DNA from: JADKCZ01 sp963786945
GTDB lineage: Bacteria; Myxococcota; Myxococcia; Myxococcales; Anaeromyxobacteraceae
Assembly: GCA_963786945.1 (NCBI GenBank)
Contig: CAWBAO010000004.1
Coordinates: 248,001-312,000 of the forward strand
Length of the DNA stretch: 64,000 nt
Direction: 5' to 3'
The notes below the pieces were generated by a model that saw only the letters and a program-made list of their open reading frames with translations, did not search any database and was not told where the DNA came from. A program made the translations under genes and the position numbers. Positions 34,694 through 43,528 of this stretch are shown one piece after another (position 1 is the stretch's first letter; the number at the start of each line of letters is the position of its first letter).

Positions 34694-35656
34694 GTGAAGG
34701 TCAGGTGCCTGGCCCTCGAACCCGGCGGCGGCCTGAGGCCGGAGGCCGAGGCCGCGGCGATCGCCGGGTGGCGAGCCGGTGGAGGTCCCTTCTGGATCGA
34801 CGTCAGCTCCGACGAGCCGGCGGCCGTGACGGCCTGGCTGGCCGGCCTCGGGCTGGATCCCGGGCTGATCGACCTGCTGAAGATCGGCGAGGACGAGACC
34901 AGGATCCTCCCGTTGGCGGAGGCCGTCTTCGTCGCCTACCCCGTGCCGGCGGGAGAGGAGGCCTGGAAGCCGGCGCACTTCGCCTGCCTCTGCCTCGACC
35001 GGCTGTCGATCACCATGCACGAGCCGGCCGCGGAGCCCGTGGTGTTCGAGGAGGCCGTGCTGGAGCGGACCAGGCTGGCGGAGGCGACGACCGCGGGCGT
35101 GGTCTGCGCCCTGGCGCTGGTCCACGCCGCCCGGCTGCGCCGCCACGTGGTGGCGCTCCGCGGGAGGGGCGACGCGCTCACCGACCGGATGGACTCCGAC
35201 CCCGAGGGTGTCCCCCTCGAGGAGATCCTGGCCCTGAAGCGGCGGGTGCTGGCGCTCGGCGGCCTGGTGGACGAGGAGCTCGCGGTGCTCCAGGTCCTGA
35301 AGGCCAGCCGGGGGGCCGCACTCCCGCTGGGTCCTCTCGCGGACCGGTTCCAGATCGCCATCGAGCTGACGCGGGCGACGGACCGCGACATCGACCGGCT
35401 GGACGGCCGCGCCAGCGAGCTGGTCCAGCGGCACGAGTCGGTCCAGCAGGACAAGATCAACCGCCGGCTCGGCCAGCTCACCGTCCTCTCGGCCATCTTC
35501 ATGCCGTTGACGCTGATCGCCGGGATCTACGGCATGAACTTCGAGGTCATGCCGGAGCTCCACTACCGGTACGGCTATCCCCTGGTCCTCGCGGGGATGG
35601 CGCTGATCGCCGCCGGGACCGTCTGGTACCTCCGCTCGCGCTGGTGGCGGAAGTAG
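34694..35656 (+). CDS. CorA/ZntB-family divalent cation transporter
   Basis: This 320-residue protein follows the CorA plan. A soluble N-terminal funnel domain rich in long helices (about 1-255) is followed by two C-terminal membrane helices. The selectivity motif YGMN (GMN at 280-282) lies at the end of the first helix (LSAIFMPLTLIAGIYGMN), and MPEL follows in the loop. The tail is basic (RSRWWRK). It could carry magnesium, zinc or cobalt; zinc exporters of the ZntB group share this size. GTG 34694 is the start. It lies right behind the VIT-like gene. Confidence 0.87.
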   Translation: MKVRCLALEPGGGLRPEAEAAAIAGWRAGGGPFWIDVSSDEPAAVTAWLAGLGLDPGLIDLLKIGEDETRILPLAEAVFVAYPVPAGEEAWKPAHFACLCLDRLSITMHEPAAEPVVFEEAVLERTRLAEATTAGVVCALALVHAARLRRHVVALRGRGDALTDRMDSDPEGVPLEEILALKRRVLALGGLVDEELAVLQVLKASRGAALPLGPLADRFQIAIELTRATDRDIDRLDGRASELVQRHESVQQDKINRRLGQLTVLSAIFMPLTLIAGIYGMNFEVMPELHYRYGYPLVLAGMALIAAGTVWYLRSRWWRK

Positions 35657-35826
35657 GGCCCTCGGGACGCCGCCCTTCGGGATCGACCCCGAGGCGAGGC
35701 GCCTCACCCCCCATGGGTCGGATTGTGGGCGATCAAGACGCTCCGTGACGTCGGATGACCACGATTCGGCCACGCCGCCGGCCGTCCAGCCGTGCCACGC
35801 CGGCGCCTGGGACTCCGGGGGGAGCC

Positions 35827-37956
35827 ATGTCGCGAGCCTTCACGACCATCGTCACCATCGGGACGGCGCTCTCCGGCCTGCTGGCCGCCGGCGCCCCGTC
35901 GGCCACCTCGGCGGCGGAGAGGTCCGGCTGCGTCACCTGCCACCTCGACGAGGCGATGCTGGTGAAGAGCCTCAGCGTGGTGAAGGCCCGGAAGTCGTCC
36001 TTGCAGTCCGGCGCGGGTTGAGGCGGCTCGGTGGCTCCGTTGGAGCCACAAGCGAAGGTCCTGGTCTCGAAGGACTTCCTGGCCACCCCCCACGGTGAGC
36101 TCACCTGCGAGAGCTGCCACGGCGGCAACCCGGCCAGCCTGGACAAGGCCGCCGCCCACGCCGGCCTCGAGCCCACCCCCAGCGTCACCAACCCCCGGAA
36201 GGCCTGCGGCGAGTGCCACGGCGAGATCGTGGCCACGGCCAAGGACTCGCTGCACGTCACCCTCGCCACCTTCCCCCGGGTGCTGGGCAACCGGGCCAAC
36301 AAGGCCCAGTGGGGACACGTCGACGAGGCGCGCAAGAACCACTGCGCTGCCTGCCACACCAGCTGCGGCGGCTGCCACGTCAGCCGGCCCGCGTTCGCCG
36401 GGAAGGGGTTCGTCAAGGGCCATGCCTTCCAGAGGCGTTCCGACCCCATCAACCAGTGCACCGCCTGCCACGGCAGCCGCGTGGGCAGCGAGTTCTTCGG
36501 CGAGCGCGGCCAGGGAGACGTCCACGCGGCCCGGGCGGCCATGGACTGCGTCGCCTGCCATCCGGCCAGGGAGATGCACGCCGCGGCGCCCGCCAACCTG
36601 CCGGGCCGGTACCACCTGAAGGAGATGGTGCGCTGCACCGACTGCCACCGGGATCTGCAGTACGGGTCGGTCCGTGACCACGCCATCCACGTCGGCAAGG
36701 TGCAGTGCCAGGTGTGCCACTCCCAGACCTACGTCAACTGCTCCGAATGCCACGTGGGCAAGGACGCCGAGGGGACGGCCTTCTTCCAGAACCGGCGCGA
36801 GGTGGAGTCGCTCAAGATCGGGCTCAACACCGACGTCAAGGCTCCCGGAGCCGGCTACCAGTACATGCTGGTCCGGCACGTGCCCGCCTACCCCGGGATG
36901 TTCGACTTCTACGGCAAGGATCTCTTCACCGGCTTCGCCGGCGTCCCCACCTGGAAGCGCGCCTCGCCGCACAACATCCAGCGGCGCACCTGGCAGGCGG
37001 CCACCTGCAACAACTGCCACGGCAACCGGTCGCTCTTCCTCGCCAGCGCCGATCTCCAGGACTACGAGAAGCAGGCCAACGCCAGGGTGGTGGTCCCCGA
37101 CGGCAAGCTGCCGAAGCCGGTCAAGAAGACCCAGGCGCTCTCCATCGACACCAGCAAGGTCCGGACCGGCATGGTGGTGGATGCCCGGTGGCTCCACCAG
37201 AACCTCGGGAAGGAGGAGGTCGTGGTCGTCGATGCCCGGGACCGGGCCAGCTACGACAAGGGGCACATCGAAGGCGCCATCTCGCTCGACCCCATGGCCA
37301 GCGGCTTCCGCACCGGGGCCGATGCGGCCAAGCCCTTCGTGCTCGTGGAGCACAAGGACGTGGCGGCCATCCTGGGCCGCGCCGGCCTGGCGGCCGACGA
37401 TCACATCGTCGTGTACGACCAGAGCGGCGTGATGTCCATGGCCCTGCTGGCCGCCCTGCAATGGGCCGGCGCCACCCACGTCTCCTACCTGGAGGGCGGC
37501 ATCGAGGGGTGGCACGCGGCCGGCTTCCACGCCAGCACCGCCCCGTCCACCCGTGAGGCCCGCACCTTCGGCGGGACCGTCCAGACGTCGATGGTGGTGG
37601 ACAGCGAGTCGCTCGCCAGGCTGCTCGGCCAGCCCGGCGTGGTGGTCCTCGATACCCGCGCCATCCACCGCATCCTCGGCGAGACCAGGCACGAGAAGGC
37701 CAGCCGGGCCGGGGCCATCCCCGGGTCGATCAACCTGCCGCTCGGGGCGCTCCTCATGGACAACGGCGCGCTCAAGCCGCCGGCCGAGCTGCTGTGGATG
37801 CTGCGGACGCGTGGCATCACGCCGGACAAGACCATCATCACCACCTGTGACACCGGCGTGGCCGCGTCCGATGCCTCCTTCATCCTCCGCTACCTCGGCT
37901 TCCGCGACGTCCGGGTCCACGAGGAGGCCTGGGTGGTCTGGTCCAGGACCCGGTGA
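35827..37956 (+). CDS. Multiheme c-type cytochrome with tandem rhodanese domains; in-frame TGA at codon 65 (candidate selenoprotein)
   Basis: From ATG 35827 (GGGGAG upstream) the protein has a signal peptide (VTIGTALSGLLAAG) and a first heme motif CVTCH. A TGA at 36019-36021 then interrupts the frame. The same frame continues directly to 37956, giving 709 residues if read through. Ten more CxxCH motifs follow (CESCH, CGECH, CAACH, CGGCH, CTACH, CVACH, CTDCH, CQVCH, CSECH, CNNCH), eleven in all. After residue about 440 come two rhodanese domains. The first has Asp in place of the catalytic Cys (VVYDQSGV); the second has Cys674 (ITTCDTGVA). The downstream part alone has no signal peptide, so its hemes could not be attached. 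A hairpin starts 9 bases after the TGA. It may reduce or carry sulfur or selenium species in the periplasm. Confidence 0.8.
36019..36049 (+). promoter_or_regulatory. In-frame TGA followed by SECIS-like hairpin
   Basis: TGA at 36019-36021 is followed after nine bases by GTGGCTCC (36031-36038), loop GTT, and GGAGCCAC (36042-36049), a perfect 8-bp stem. Bacterial SECIS elements lie directly 3' of the UGA with the loop about 16-37 bases away, and here the loop starts 17 bases after it. The apical GG and bulged U typical of known elements are not clear. Confidence 0.5.
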
Positions 37957-38101
37957 GCGGCCGGTGGGGCCCTCGAGGGGCCGTGCCGAAGTGCGGGCTG
38001 GTGGCGTTCGCGAGGGGCGAGGACGGGGGCGACACCCGGGCGGGATCTGAATACACTGCCCCCGCCATCGTCCACGCGATGCACCCCACCAAGGAGAAGA
38101 A

Positions 38102-38485
38102 ATGAACGTCCGCACCCTCGCCGTCCTCGCCGCCGTCTCCCTCGCCCCCATCGCCTCGGCCCAGACCGCCCCCGCGGCGCCGGCCATGCCCGACGTGAAG
38201 AAGGCCGCCACCGCCACCACCGCCGACGCCAAGAAGGGTGCCGACGCCAGCGCCACGGCGGCCAAGGCCGGCGCCAAGACCGAGGCCGCCAGCGCGACCG
38301 AGCAGGCCAAGGCCAAGGCCAAGACCACCGGCAAGGAGGGCGTCGCCGCCGGCGCCGCCAAGGCCGAGAAGGTGGGCGCCCCCGCCGAGGTCGCCGCGCC
38401 TGCCAAGGCCAAGGGCGAGGCCGGCGTCGACAAGGGCGTGGACGCCGCCGCCAAGAAGCTCGGAGAGAAGCCGGCCGGGAAGTAG
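38102..38485 (+). CDS. Secreted Lys/Ala-rich low-complexity protein
   Basis: This 127-residue protein has a cleavable signal peptide (LAVLAAVSLAPIASAQ). The mature part is almost wholly Ala, Lys, Thr, Glu and Gly (KAATATTADAKKGADASA, KAKAKTTGKEGVAAGAA), resembling LEA-like or histone-H1-like disordered proteins. No family domain is visible. It may bind anionic polymers or be a desiccation-type protectant; both are guesses from composition. AAGGAG lies upstream of the ATG. Confidence 0.65.
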   Translation: MNVRTLAVLAAVSLAPIASAQTAPAAPAMPDVKKAATATTADAKKGADASATAAKAGAKTEAASATEQAKAKAKTTGKEGVAAGAAKAEKVGAPAEVAAPAKAKGEAGVDKGVDAAAKKLGEKPAGK

Positions 38486-38499
38486 CTCGACCCATCCGA

Positions 38500-38531
38500 C
38501 CCGTCCGCCGGCCTCACGGCAGGCGGACGGG
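38500..38531 (+). terminator. Probable bidirectional terminator
   Basis: CCCGTCCGCC and GGCGGACGGG form a perfect 10-bp inverted repeat with a 12-base loop. It lies between two convergent genes. No T-tract follows on either side, as is usual at this GC content. Confidence 0.55.
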
Positions 38532-38578
38532 CTGGCAGGCTCCCCGTAGCCGCCGCCCTGCCTCGACGTCCCCTCGGC

Positions 38579-39424
38579 TCAGGACAGCTTGCCGAAGGTG
38601 TCGCAGTAGCGGTTGCAGGCCAGGGTGACGCCGAGCGCGAAGAGCGCCGCCGCCACGCCCAGCGCGGCGGCCCACGGCGCCGGCGCCGTCAGCGCCAGGC
38701 GCAGCACCACGGTGGAGGCGGCCAGCCCGGAGTTGCGGAAGATGACGTGGTAGCCGGCGGCGTGGCGCATGGCCACCAGGACCAGGAAGACGTCGGCCAG
38801 CACCAGCACCGTGTAGAAGTGGGTGAAGAAGCGCGGGTCCTCCTGGAGCGCGGCCCGGACGGCCAGGACGGCGTAGATGGCCAGCAGCAGCAGGGAGACC
38901 AGCTTCTTCAGCCCCACGAAGGAGGCCTTGCCGCGCTCGGTGCCCGCCAGCGGAGGGTGGCGCTGGGCGGCGTAGTAGATCCCCAGCGTGACGAACAGCG
39001 CGAGCGCCCCGGCGCCGTAGGCGCCGATCTCGGCGGCCACGTCGCGAGCCTGGAGCCAGGTCACCGGCTCGTCGAGGTGCCCGAAGGCCTCGAAGGCGCG
39101 GCGCAGCAGGATCAGCGAGAAGACCTCGAACTGCTTGCCGGCGGCGTTGGCCACCGAGGCCGCCAGGGCGATGGCCAGGGCCGCCACCTCCCAGGCCAGC
39201 ACCAGGTAGAAGGCCAGGTCCACCGACCGGAAGTGGTTGAGCGGGACGTGCGCCGCCAGCCCGGCCGGGAGCCAGCCCTGCCGCGCCAGCTCGATGGCCG
39301 CCACCGAGCAGGCGAAGGTGCTGGCCACCACGGTGCCGAAGATCCGGCGCGTGGCCGGCCGCTCGAAGCGGTCGGCCAGGGCGTCGAAGACCCGCGTGGC
39401 GGGCGCGAGGAGGAAGGGAGCCAC
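38579..39424 (-). CDS. Polytopic membrane protein of unknown family
   Basis: This 281-residue protein starts at GTG 39424 with AGGA upstream. It has about seven hydrophobic segments: FGTVVASTFACSVAAIEL, LAFYLVLAWEVAALAIAL, IGAYGAGALALFVTLGIYY, LVSLLLLAIYAVLAV, TVLVLADVFLVLVAM, and two more before the end. No recognised motifs. The C-terminus carries two Cys (LACNRYCDTFGKLS). It has no same-strand partner within 1 kb. Confidence 0.65.
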   Translation of the reverse strand: MAPFLLAPATRVFDALADRFERPATRRIFGTVVASTFACSVAAIELARQGWLPAGLAAHVPLNHFRSVDLAFYLVLAWEVAALAIALAASVANAAGKQFEVFSLILLRRAFEAFGHLDEPVTWLQARDVAAEIGAYGAGALALFVTLGIYYAAQRHPPLAGTERGKASFVGLKKLVSLLLLAIYAVLAVRAALQEDPRFFTHFYTVLVLADVFLVLVAMRHAAGYHVIFRNSGLAASTVVLRLALTAPAPWAAALGVAAALFALGVTLACNRYCDTFGKLS

Positions 39425-39604
39425 GCGCCATCCTAGCGCTGTGCCCGCCCCGGGCCGTCGCGGCGGGGTGCCGCAGGTCGGCGGGCCAGGGCGCGAGGTG
39501 CAGCAGCGGACCGCTGGCCCTCCCGGGGCGACTCCGTGGTACCAGCCATCGTGGCCACATCCTCGTGTTGCGTGCCGCCCGGTTTCCGGGCCTAGTCCAC
39601 TGCC

Positions 39605-40537
39605 ATGCTCCAGTTCTTCGCCGCGAGCGCGCCCATCTTCGCCGTGGTCGCGCTCGGCTTCGCGACGGCCCGGCTGAGGCTGGTGGCGCCGCAGGGCTTC
39701 GCCGCCTTCGCCGCCTACGCCTTCAACCTGGCGCTGCCGGCGCTCATGACGGGCATGCTGGCGCGCCAGCCGCTGGGCCGGGCCTTCGAGCCGCGCTTCT
39801 TCGCGGCCCTCCTCGTCGCGGGCCTGGCGATCTTCGTGGCCGTGGCGGTGCTCAGCGCCGCCCTGGGACGGGCCGGCCTGGCCGTGGCCGGCTCGCACGC
39901 CCAGGCGGCCACCGGCGGGAACCAGGCCTTCCTCGGCGTGCCGCTCATGCTCGCGGTGGTCGGGGAGCGGGCCACCGGCCCCATCGCCATGGTGATCCTC
40001 GCCGAGGTGGGGATCCTCATGCCCATCGGCCTCGCCTGCATGGGGCTCGGCAACCCGCGCGCCGGCGCCTCCCGCGACCTCGCCGCCGTGCTGGCGCGGG
40101 CCACCCTCCTCAACCCCATCGTCCTCGGCGTGGCGGCCGGGGCGGTGCTCGGGCTCCTGGGGGCCTCCTTGCCCTCCCCGGTCGACCGGTTCCTCTCGTT
40201 CCTGGGTGGCTCGGCCGGGCCGGTGGCCCTCTTCGCCCTGGGAGGGACGCTGGCGGGGCAGCGGCTGGGCGCGGGCTGGAAGCCGGTGCTCGGGCTGGTG
40301 GTGGCCAAGCTGGTCGCCTACCCGGCGCTGGCCTGGCTGCTGCTGCGCGCCGCCGGGCTCGGGCCGGACTGGGTGGCCTCGGGCACGCTCCTGGCGGGCC
40401 TGCCGACCGCCGCCTATGCCTTCGTCTTCGCCCAGCGCTTCGAGGCCGCACCGGAGCGGATCTCGGCCGGCATCCTGCTGTCGACGCTGCTGGGCGCCGT
40501 GAGCTTCCCGTTGACGGCCTGGCTGGTGCTGCCCTGA
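39605..40537 (+). CDS. AEC-family (auxin efflux carrier-like) transporter
   Basis: This 310-residue inner-membrane protein has ten hydrophobic segments in two halves, as in the AEC family (MdcF, MleP and relatives). Seen are FFAASAPIFAVVALGFATAR, FNLALPALMTGMLARQP, then GGNQAFLGVPLMLAVVGE and ATLLNPIVLGVAAG. The second half has GSAGPVALFALGGTLAGQRL and GTLLAGLPTAAYAFVFAQRF. Family members export or import carboxylates and other anions; substrate here is unknown. No neighbour suggests it. Confidence 0.85.
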   Translation: MLQFFAASAPIFAVVALGFATARLRLVAPQGFAAFAAYAFNLALPALMTGMLARQPLGRAFEPRFFAALLVAGLAIFVAVAVLSAALGRAGLAVAGSHAQAATGGNQAFLGVPLMLAVVGERATGPIAMVILAEVGILMPIGLACMGLGNPRAGASRDLAAVLARATLLNPIVLGVAAGAVLGLLGASLPSPVDRFLSFLGGSAGPVALFALGGTLAGQRLGAGWKPVLGLVVAKLVAYPALAWLLLRAAGLGPDWVASGTLLAGLPTAAYAFVFAQRFEAAPERISAGILLSTLLGAVSFPLTAWLVLP

Positions 40538-40558
40538 GAGGCCTGCGGCGCCGGCCTC
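40538..40558 (+). terminator. Possible bidirectional terminator
   Basis: GAGGCC (40538-40543) and GGCCTC (40553-40558) form a 6-bp GC stem between the stop of the AEC gene and the convergent barrel gene. Confidence 0.4.
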
Positions 40559-40567
40559 CCCTGGCCG

Positions 40568-41611
40568 TCACATCCGGTGCGAGAGCGTGACGTTGAGGAG
40601 GACGTCCGGGATGGTGTCGAGGAACAGGTTCTCCCCGAGCCCCAGGTCGAGGGCCGTCGCCGGGCCGAGGTGGATCGTGCCGCCGAAGGTGACCTGGACC
40701 GAGGTGGAGTCCAGCTGGTAGAGCGCGCTCCGGTAGAAGGGGCCGTGGACGTCCAGCTGGGCCTTGAGGTCGACCCGGCTCCAGGCCCGCCAGTTGAGGG
40801 CCAGGCCGCCGAAGAGCACCGCGTTCCGCTGCCTCGCGGCGAGGACCTCGCCGTCGCTCGAGGCCAGCAGCCCCAGGCGCCCGAACCAGGTCAGCCCGTG
40901 GGAGGCCCAGCCGCGCTCGGTGGCGTTGACGCTCACGGCGAGATCGGTGCTGCCGCTGCCCAGCAGCCGCGCGCCGCTGCCGGTCGGGAGCTCGAGGCTG
41001 GCGCGGAGGCCGAGCTCGCGGGCGCCGTCGTCGGCCCGGTACAACGTGGTCGCCGCGAAGAGCCGGACGTCGCCCAGCCCCTGCTGGCCGGAGCGGATGG
41101 CGACCAGCTCCTGGCCCTGGTCCCGGTAGCTGTAGTCGAGGAGGTTGTCCTGCATCTCGGCGCGATCACCCTTCGGCAACCCCAGGAGCGCATGCCAGTC
41201 CTGGATGAAGCCGTCGAACACGCCGCTGACGTGGAAGATCACCGGGACCTCGGCTCCGACCTCGAACCGATCAGACAGCCCGTAGCGGAACCACAGGCCC
41301 AGGCGGTAGGTCTCGCCGTCGAGCGTGATCGATTCGCCCCCGTGCTCCGCCAGCTTGGCGTTGTTGGCGACATCCAGCGTGAGCTGGAGCTGGGAGTGGC
41401 CCGCCGGCGTCACCTCGGCCGCCTCGAACGGGGGCAGGCCGTAGACCTGGATGAACGGATTCAGGTCTCGGGCCAGGAAGGGCGCGGGGGGGCCGGCCCT
41501 GTCGTCGGCGGCGGCGCTGCCGCAGGACAGGCCGATGACCCCGAGCACGAACAGCGCCCGCAGGGCAGGCGATGGTCGCGTGGAGGCCTTCGGTGCGGTC
41601 AGGGGGGCCAA
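40568..41611 (-). CDS. DUF3187-like outer-membrane protein
   Basis: This 347-residue protein has an N-terminal signal (LFVLGVIGLSCGSAAA). The mature part alternates polar and nonpolar residues (LQLTLDVANNAKL, YRLGLWFRYGLSDRFEVGAE) in about 12-14 likely strands. NPFIQVYGLPPFEAAE at its start and ELGLRASLELPTG in the middle fit the DUF3187 group of barrels. It ends in VLLNVTLSHRM, whose C-terminal strand lacks the usual terminal Phe. Role unknown. Its start could be one of several in-frame codons near 41.6 kb. Confidence 0.7.
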   Translation of the reverse strand: MAPLTAPKASTRPSPALRALFVLGVIGLSCGSAAADDRAGPPAPFLARDLNPFIQVYGLPPFEAAEVTPAGHSQLQLTLDVANNAKLAEHGGESITLDGETYRLGLWFRYGLSDRFEVGAEVPVIFHVSGVFDGFIQDWHALLGLPKGDRAEMQDNLLDYSYRDQGQELVAIRSGQQGLGDVRLFAATTLYRADDGARELGLRASLELPTGSGARLLGSGSTDLAVSVNATERGWASHGLTWFGRLGLLASSDGEVLAARQRNAVLFGGLALNWRAWSRVDLKAQLDVHGPFYRSALYQLDSTSVQVTFGGTIHLGPATALDLGLGENLFLDTIPDVLLNVTLSHRM

Positions 41612-41687
41612 GCGGCCAGCAGACTAGCCCCGATGACCGCCTCGCGGCCAACTTTGGAGTCACTGGCCGCCTGGCCCGTGCCTCCGC

Positions 41688-42389
41688 TCACTTCTTCGGA
41701 GCGTCCGCGGCCGGCGGAGCCGCTGCTGGCGCCGCTGCGGGCGTGGCGGCGGGAGCAACGGCCGGAGCAGCAGCCGGGGCGGCAGCCGGAGCGGCAGCAG
41801 GAGCGGCGGCCGCAGCGGCAGCCGGAGCGGCAGCCGGAGCCGCAGCCGGAGCAACGGCGGGCGCGGCGGCGGGAGCTTCGCCGGTGGCCCACAGCGGCTT
41901 CAGCAGGGCCTGACAGGCAGGCGCGAGCTCCGCCTGCTTGGACTGAAGGCACTTGAGAATCCGGCCCTGCCCCTTCGGCACGGAGGCACAGAACTTCTTC
42001 GCGTCCTCACCGCACGACTTCTTGAACTCGGCCGACTTCTCCTCAGCCTTCTGGACCACGGCCTGGCAGGTCTGGGAGAGGCTGGCGGCATTCGCCTCCA
42101 GGCACTTCAGGATGCGCCCGCCTCCCGTCTTCACGTTCGGGCAGAACTGCAGCACGTCATCCCCGCAGGCCGCCCCAATCTCCTTCACCTTGGCGCCCAC
42201 GGTCCCGACCTGCTGCTTGCAGGCGGGCGAGAGCTGCGCCTGGCTTCCATGGAGGCAGGCCAGGATCCGGCCCTCCCCGGGCCGGATCCCCGCGCAGAGC
42301 TTCTCCGCGTCGGCGCGGCAGGCGTCCTGGGCGCTCGCGACTCCAGTGGACAGCAGTGCGGCCAATGCAATCCGTGCCATCGTCTTCAT
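41688..42389 (-). CDS. Secreted Cys-rich (GLG1-type) repeat protein with Ala/Pro tail
   Basis: This 233-residue protein has a signal peptide (IALAALLSTGVASAQ). Three copies of the Cys-rich GLG1/FGFR-type repeat follow (about 20-165): CxxDxxxxC with GRILxCL and xxxC. Examples are CRADAEKLCAGIRPGEGRI, CGDDVLQFCPNVKTGGGRI and CGEDAKKFCASVPKGQGRI. The last 65 or so residues are a disordered AAPA-type tail encoded by 12-15-bp imperfect repeats (about 41700-41890). ATG 42387-42389 has GGAGG upstream. These repeats are disulfide-linked and extracytoplasmic. Its neighbours are two outer-membrane proteins. Confidence 0.82.
   Translation of the reverse strand: MKTMARIALAALLSTGVASAQDACRADAEKLCAGIRPGEGRILACLHGSQAQLSPACKQQVGTVGAKVKEIGAACGDDVLQFCPNVKTGGGRILKCLEANAASLSQTCQAVVQKAEEKSAEFKKSCGEDAKKFCASVPKGQGRILKCLQSKQAELAPACQALLKPLWATGEAPAAAPAVAPAAAPAAAPAAAAAAAPAAAPAAAPAAAPAVAPAATPAAAPAAAPPAADAPKK
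41700..41890 (-). repeat. Imperfect Ala/Pro-coding tandem repeat
   Basis: Units of about 12-15 bases built on GCCGGAGCGGCAGC repeat through the 3' end of the Cys-rich gene and encode the AAPA tail. The number of units could vary between strains. Confidence 0.7.
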
Positions 42390-42433
42390 GTGGTCCTCCA
42401 ATGCGTGAGCGGCAATCGCTCCGCGCTTCACCG

Positions 42434-42991
42434 CTAGAAGCTCACCCCGACGCTGGCCTCCGGCCACCAGCTGTCACAGTTGCTGCTGCAGCCGAGCGCG
42501 CGCTCGTAGGACACGCCCACGCCGGCGAAGGTCCGACCCCGCGAGAGCAGGGTGTAGCCGGCCCGGGCGCCGACGGCGTCCTGGTCGGGGAAGCCCGAGC
42601 CCACGAACCAGCGGGCGTAGTAGGCGCCGAGGTAGACCCGGAAGGGCGAGTACCAGGTGAGCCCGGGGGCGAGCTTGCCGAGCGACGGCGTCTCGCCGGC
42701 CCAGTACTGGCCATCGATCTCGAGCGCGAGCCCCGCCGCCAGCTCGCGGCCGATCCGGGCCCCGACCAGGAAGTAGGTGTTCCCGTAGGAGCTCCCCGCG
42801 CCGATGCTGACCGAGGCGCGCCACTTGCTCTCCGGGCGCGGTCCGGCCGCCTCCGCCGGCACCGGGGCGGGCGGAGGCGCAGGCACGACCGTCGAGCCAG
42901 TCTGCGCTGGAGACGCCTGGCCACCGGCAACCTGGGCGGACGCCGCGAGCGGGAGTGAGAGGAGGGCGATGACGAGCGCTCTGGTGGTCAT
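42434..42991 (-). CDS. Small outer-membrane beta-barrel protein
   Basis: This 185-residue protein has a signal peptide (IALLSLPLAASAQ). A Pro-rich linker follows (VVPAPPPAPVPAEAAGP) and then about eight amphipathic strands (SKWRASVSIGAGSSYGNTYF, LALEIDGQYWAG, FRVYLGAYYARWFVGSG). It ends in SVGVSF with the terminal Phe that the BAM complex recognises. A Cys pair (GCSSNCDSW) near the end could form a disulfide. The gene lies 44 bp upstream of the Cys-rich repeat gene on the same strand. Confidence 0.72.
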   Translation of the reverse strand: MTTRALVIALLSLPLAASAQVAGGQASPAQTGSTVVPAPPPAPVPAEAAGPRPESKWRASVSIGAGSSYGNTYFLVGARIGRELAAGLALEIDGQYWAGETPSLGKLAPGLTWYSPFRVYLGAYYARWFVGSGFPDQDAVGARAGYTLLSRGRTFAGVGVSYERALGCSSNCDSWWPEASVGVSF

Positions 42992-43252
42992 GGCGGGTCC
43001 TGCCTTTCAGGCCGCTACCCTAGGCCGGCCGTCCAGGAAGGTTCAGCGCCTGAATGGGTACAGGCGATGCGAAGACGCATGGCGTCATGCTTCCTGGCTG
43101 GCGGATCGGGTAGGTGACGACCGCCTGGCGCGCAGCGGGGTGGTCCGGCGCGACGGCCACGGATCGCGGTGCAGGTGGGCTCGCATCCCACAGCCACGCA
43201 TCCCGTGGTTTCGGGACTATCCGTCAATGGCATTTCCACCTACATCGAGCGC

Positions 43253-43528
43253 ATGAACGTCGAGGAACTGCGGGACCTGGCAGGTGGTGCGAGACCGCTC
43301 TCGGTGTTCGCCGTGGCCCCCGACGCCCGCGACCGGATCGTGGCGTACAACGACCTCGTCTTCCGCTTCCGCGAGCGCGTCGTCCGGGCCGGCAACGACA
43401 TCGTGCTGGGTCGGCGTCTCGACCCCGAGCTGGTACAGGAGCTGCGGCTCCTGGCGAGCGAGCTGCCCGGCCTGCTGCGGAGGGCGGAGGCCGCCGCCGA
43501 GCGTGAGCTGGCGGTGCTGGGTGAGTAG
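43253..43528 (+). CDS. Small hypothetical protein
   Basis: This 91-residue product, MNVEELRDLAGGARPLSVF onward, is charged and mostly helical (DRIVAYNDLVFRFRERVVR, LDPELVQELRLLASELP). No family recognised. A longer reading frame opens at 43169, but ATG 43253 is the more natural start. Its stop touches the GTG of the next small gene, suggesting joint translation. Codon use is like that of neighbouring genes. Confidence 0.5.
   Translation: MNVEELRDLAGGARPLSVFAVAPDARDRIVAYNDLVFRFRERVVRAGNDIVLGRRLDPELVQELRLLASELPGLLRRAEAAAERELAVLGE

Noticed and set aside
36019..36021. Treating the TGA as an ordinary stop between two separate genes
   Set aside because: GAGG before the GTG at 36031 could allow reinitiation, but the second product would lack an export signal for its ten heme sites, and the frame is continuous.
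41700..41890. Possible CRISPR or intergenic tandem array
   Set aside because: The units are short, imperfect and in frame within a coding sequence, with no spacers.
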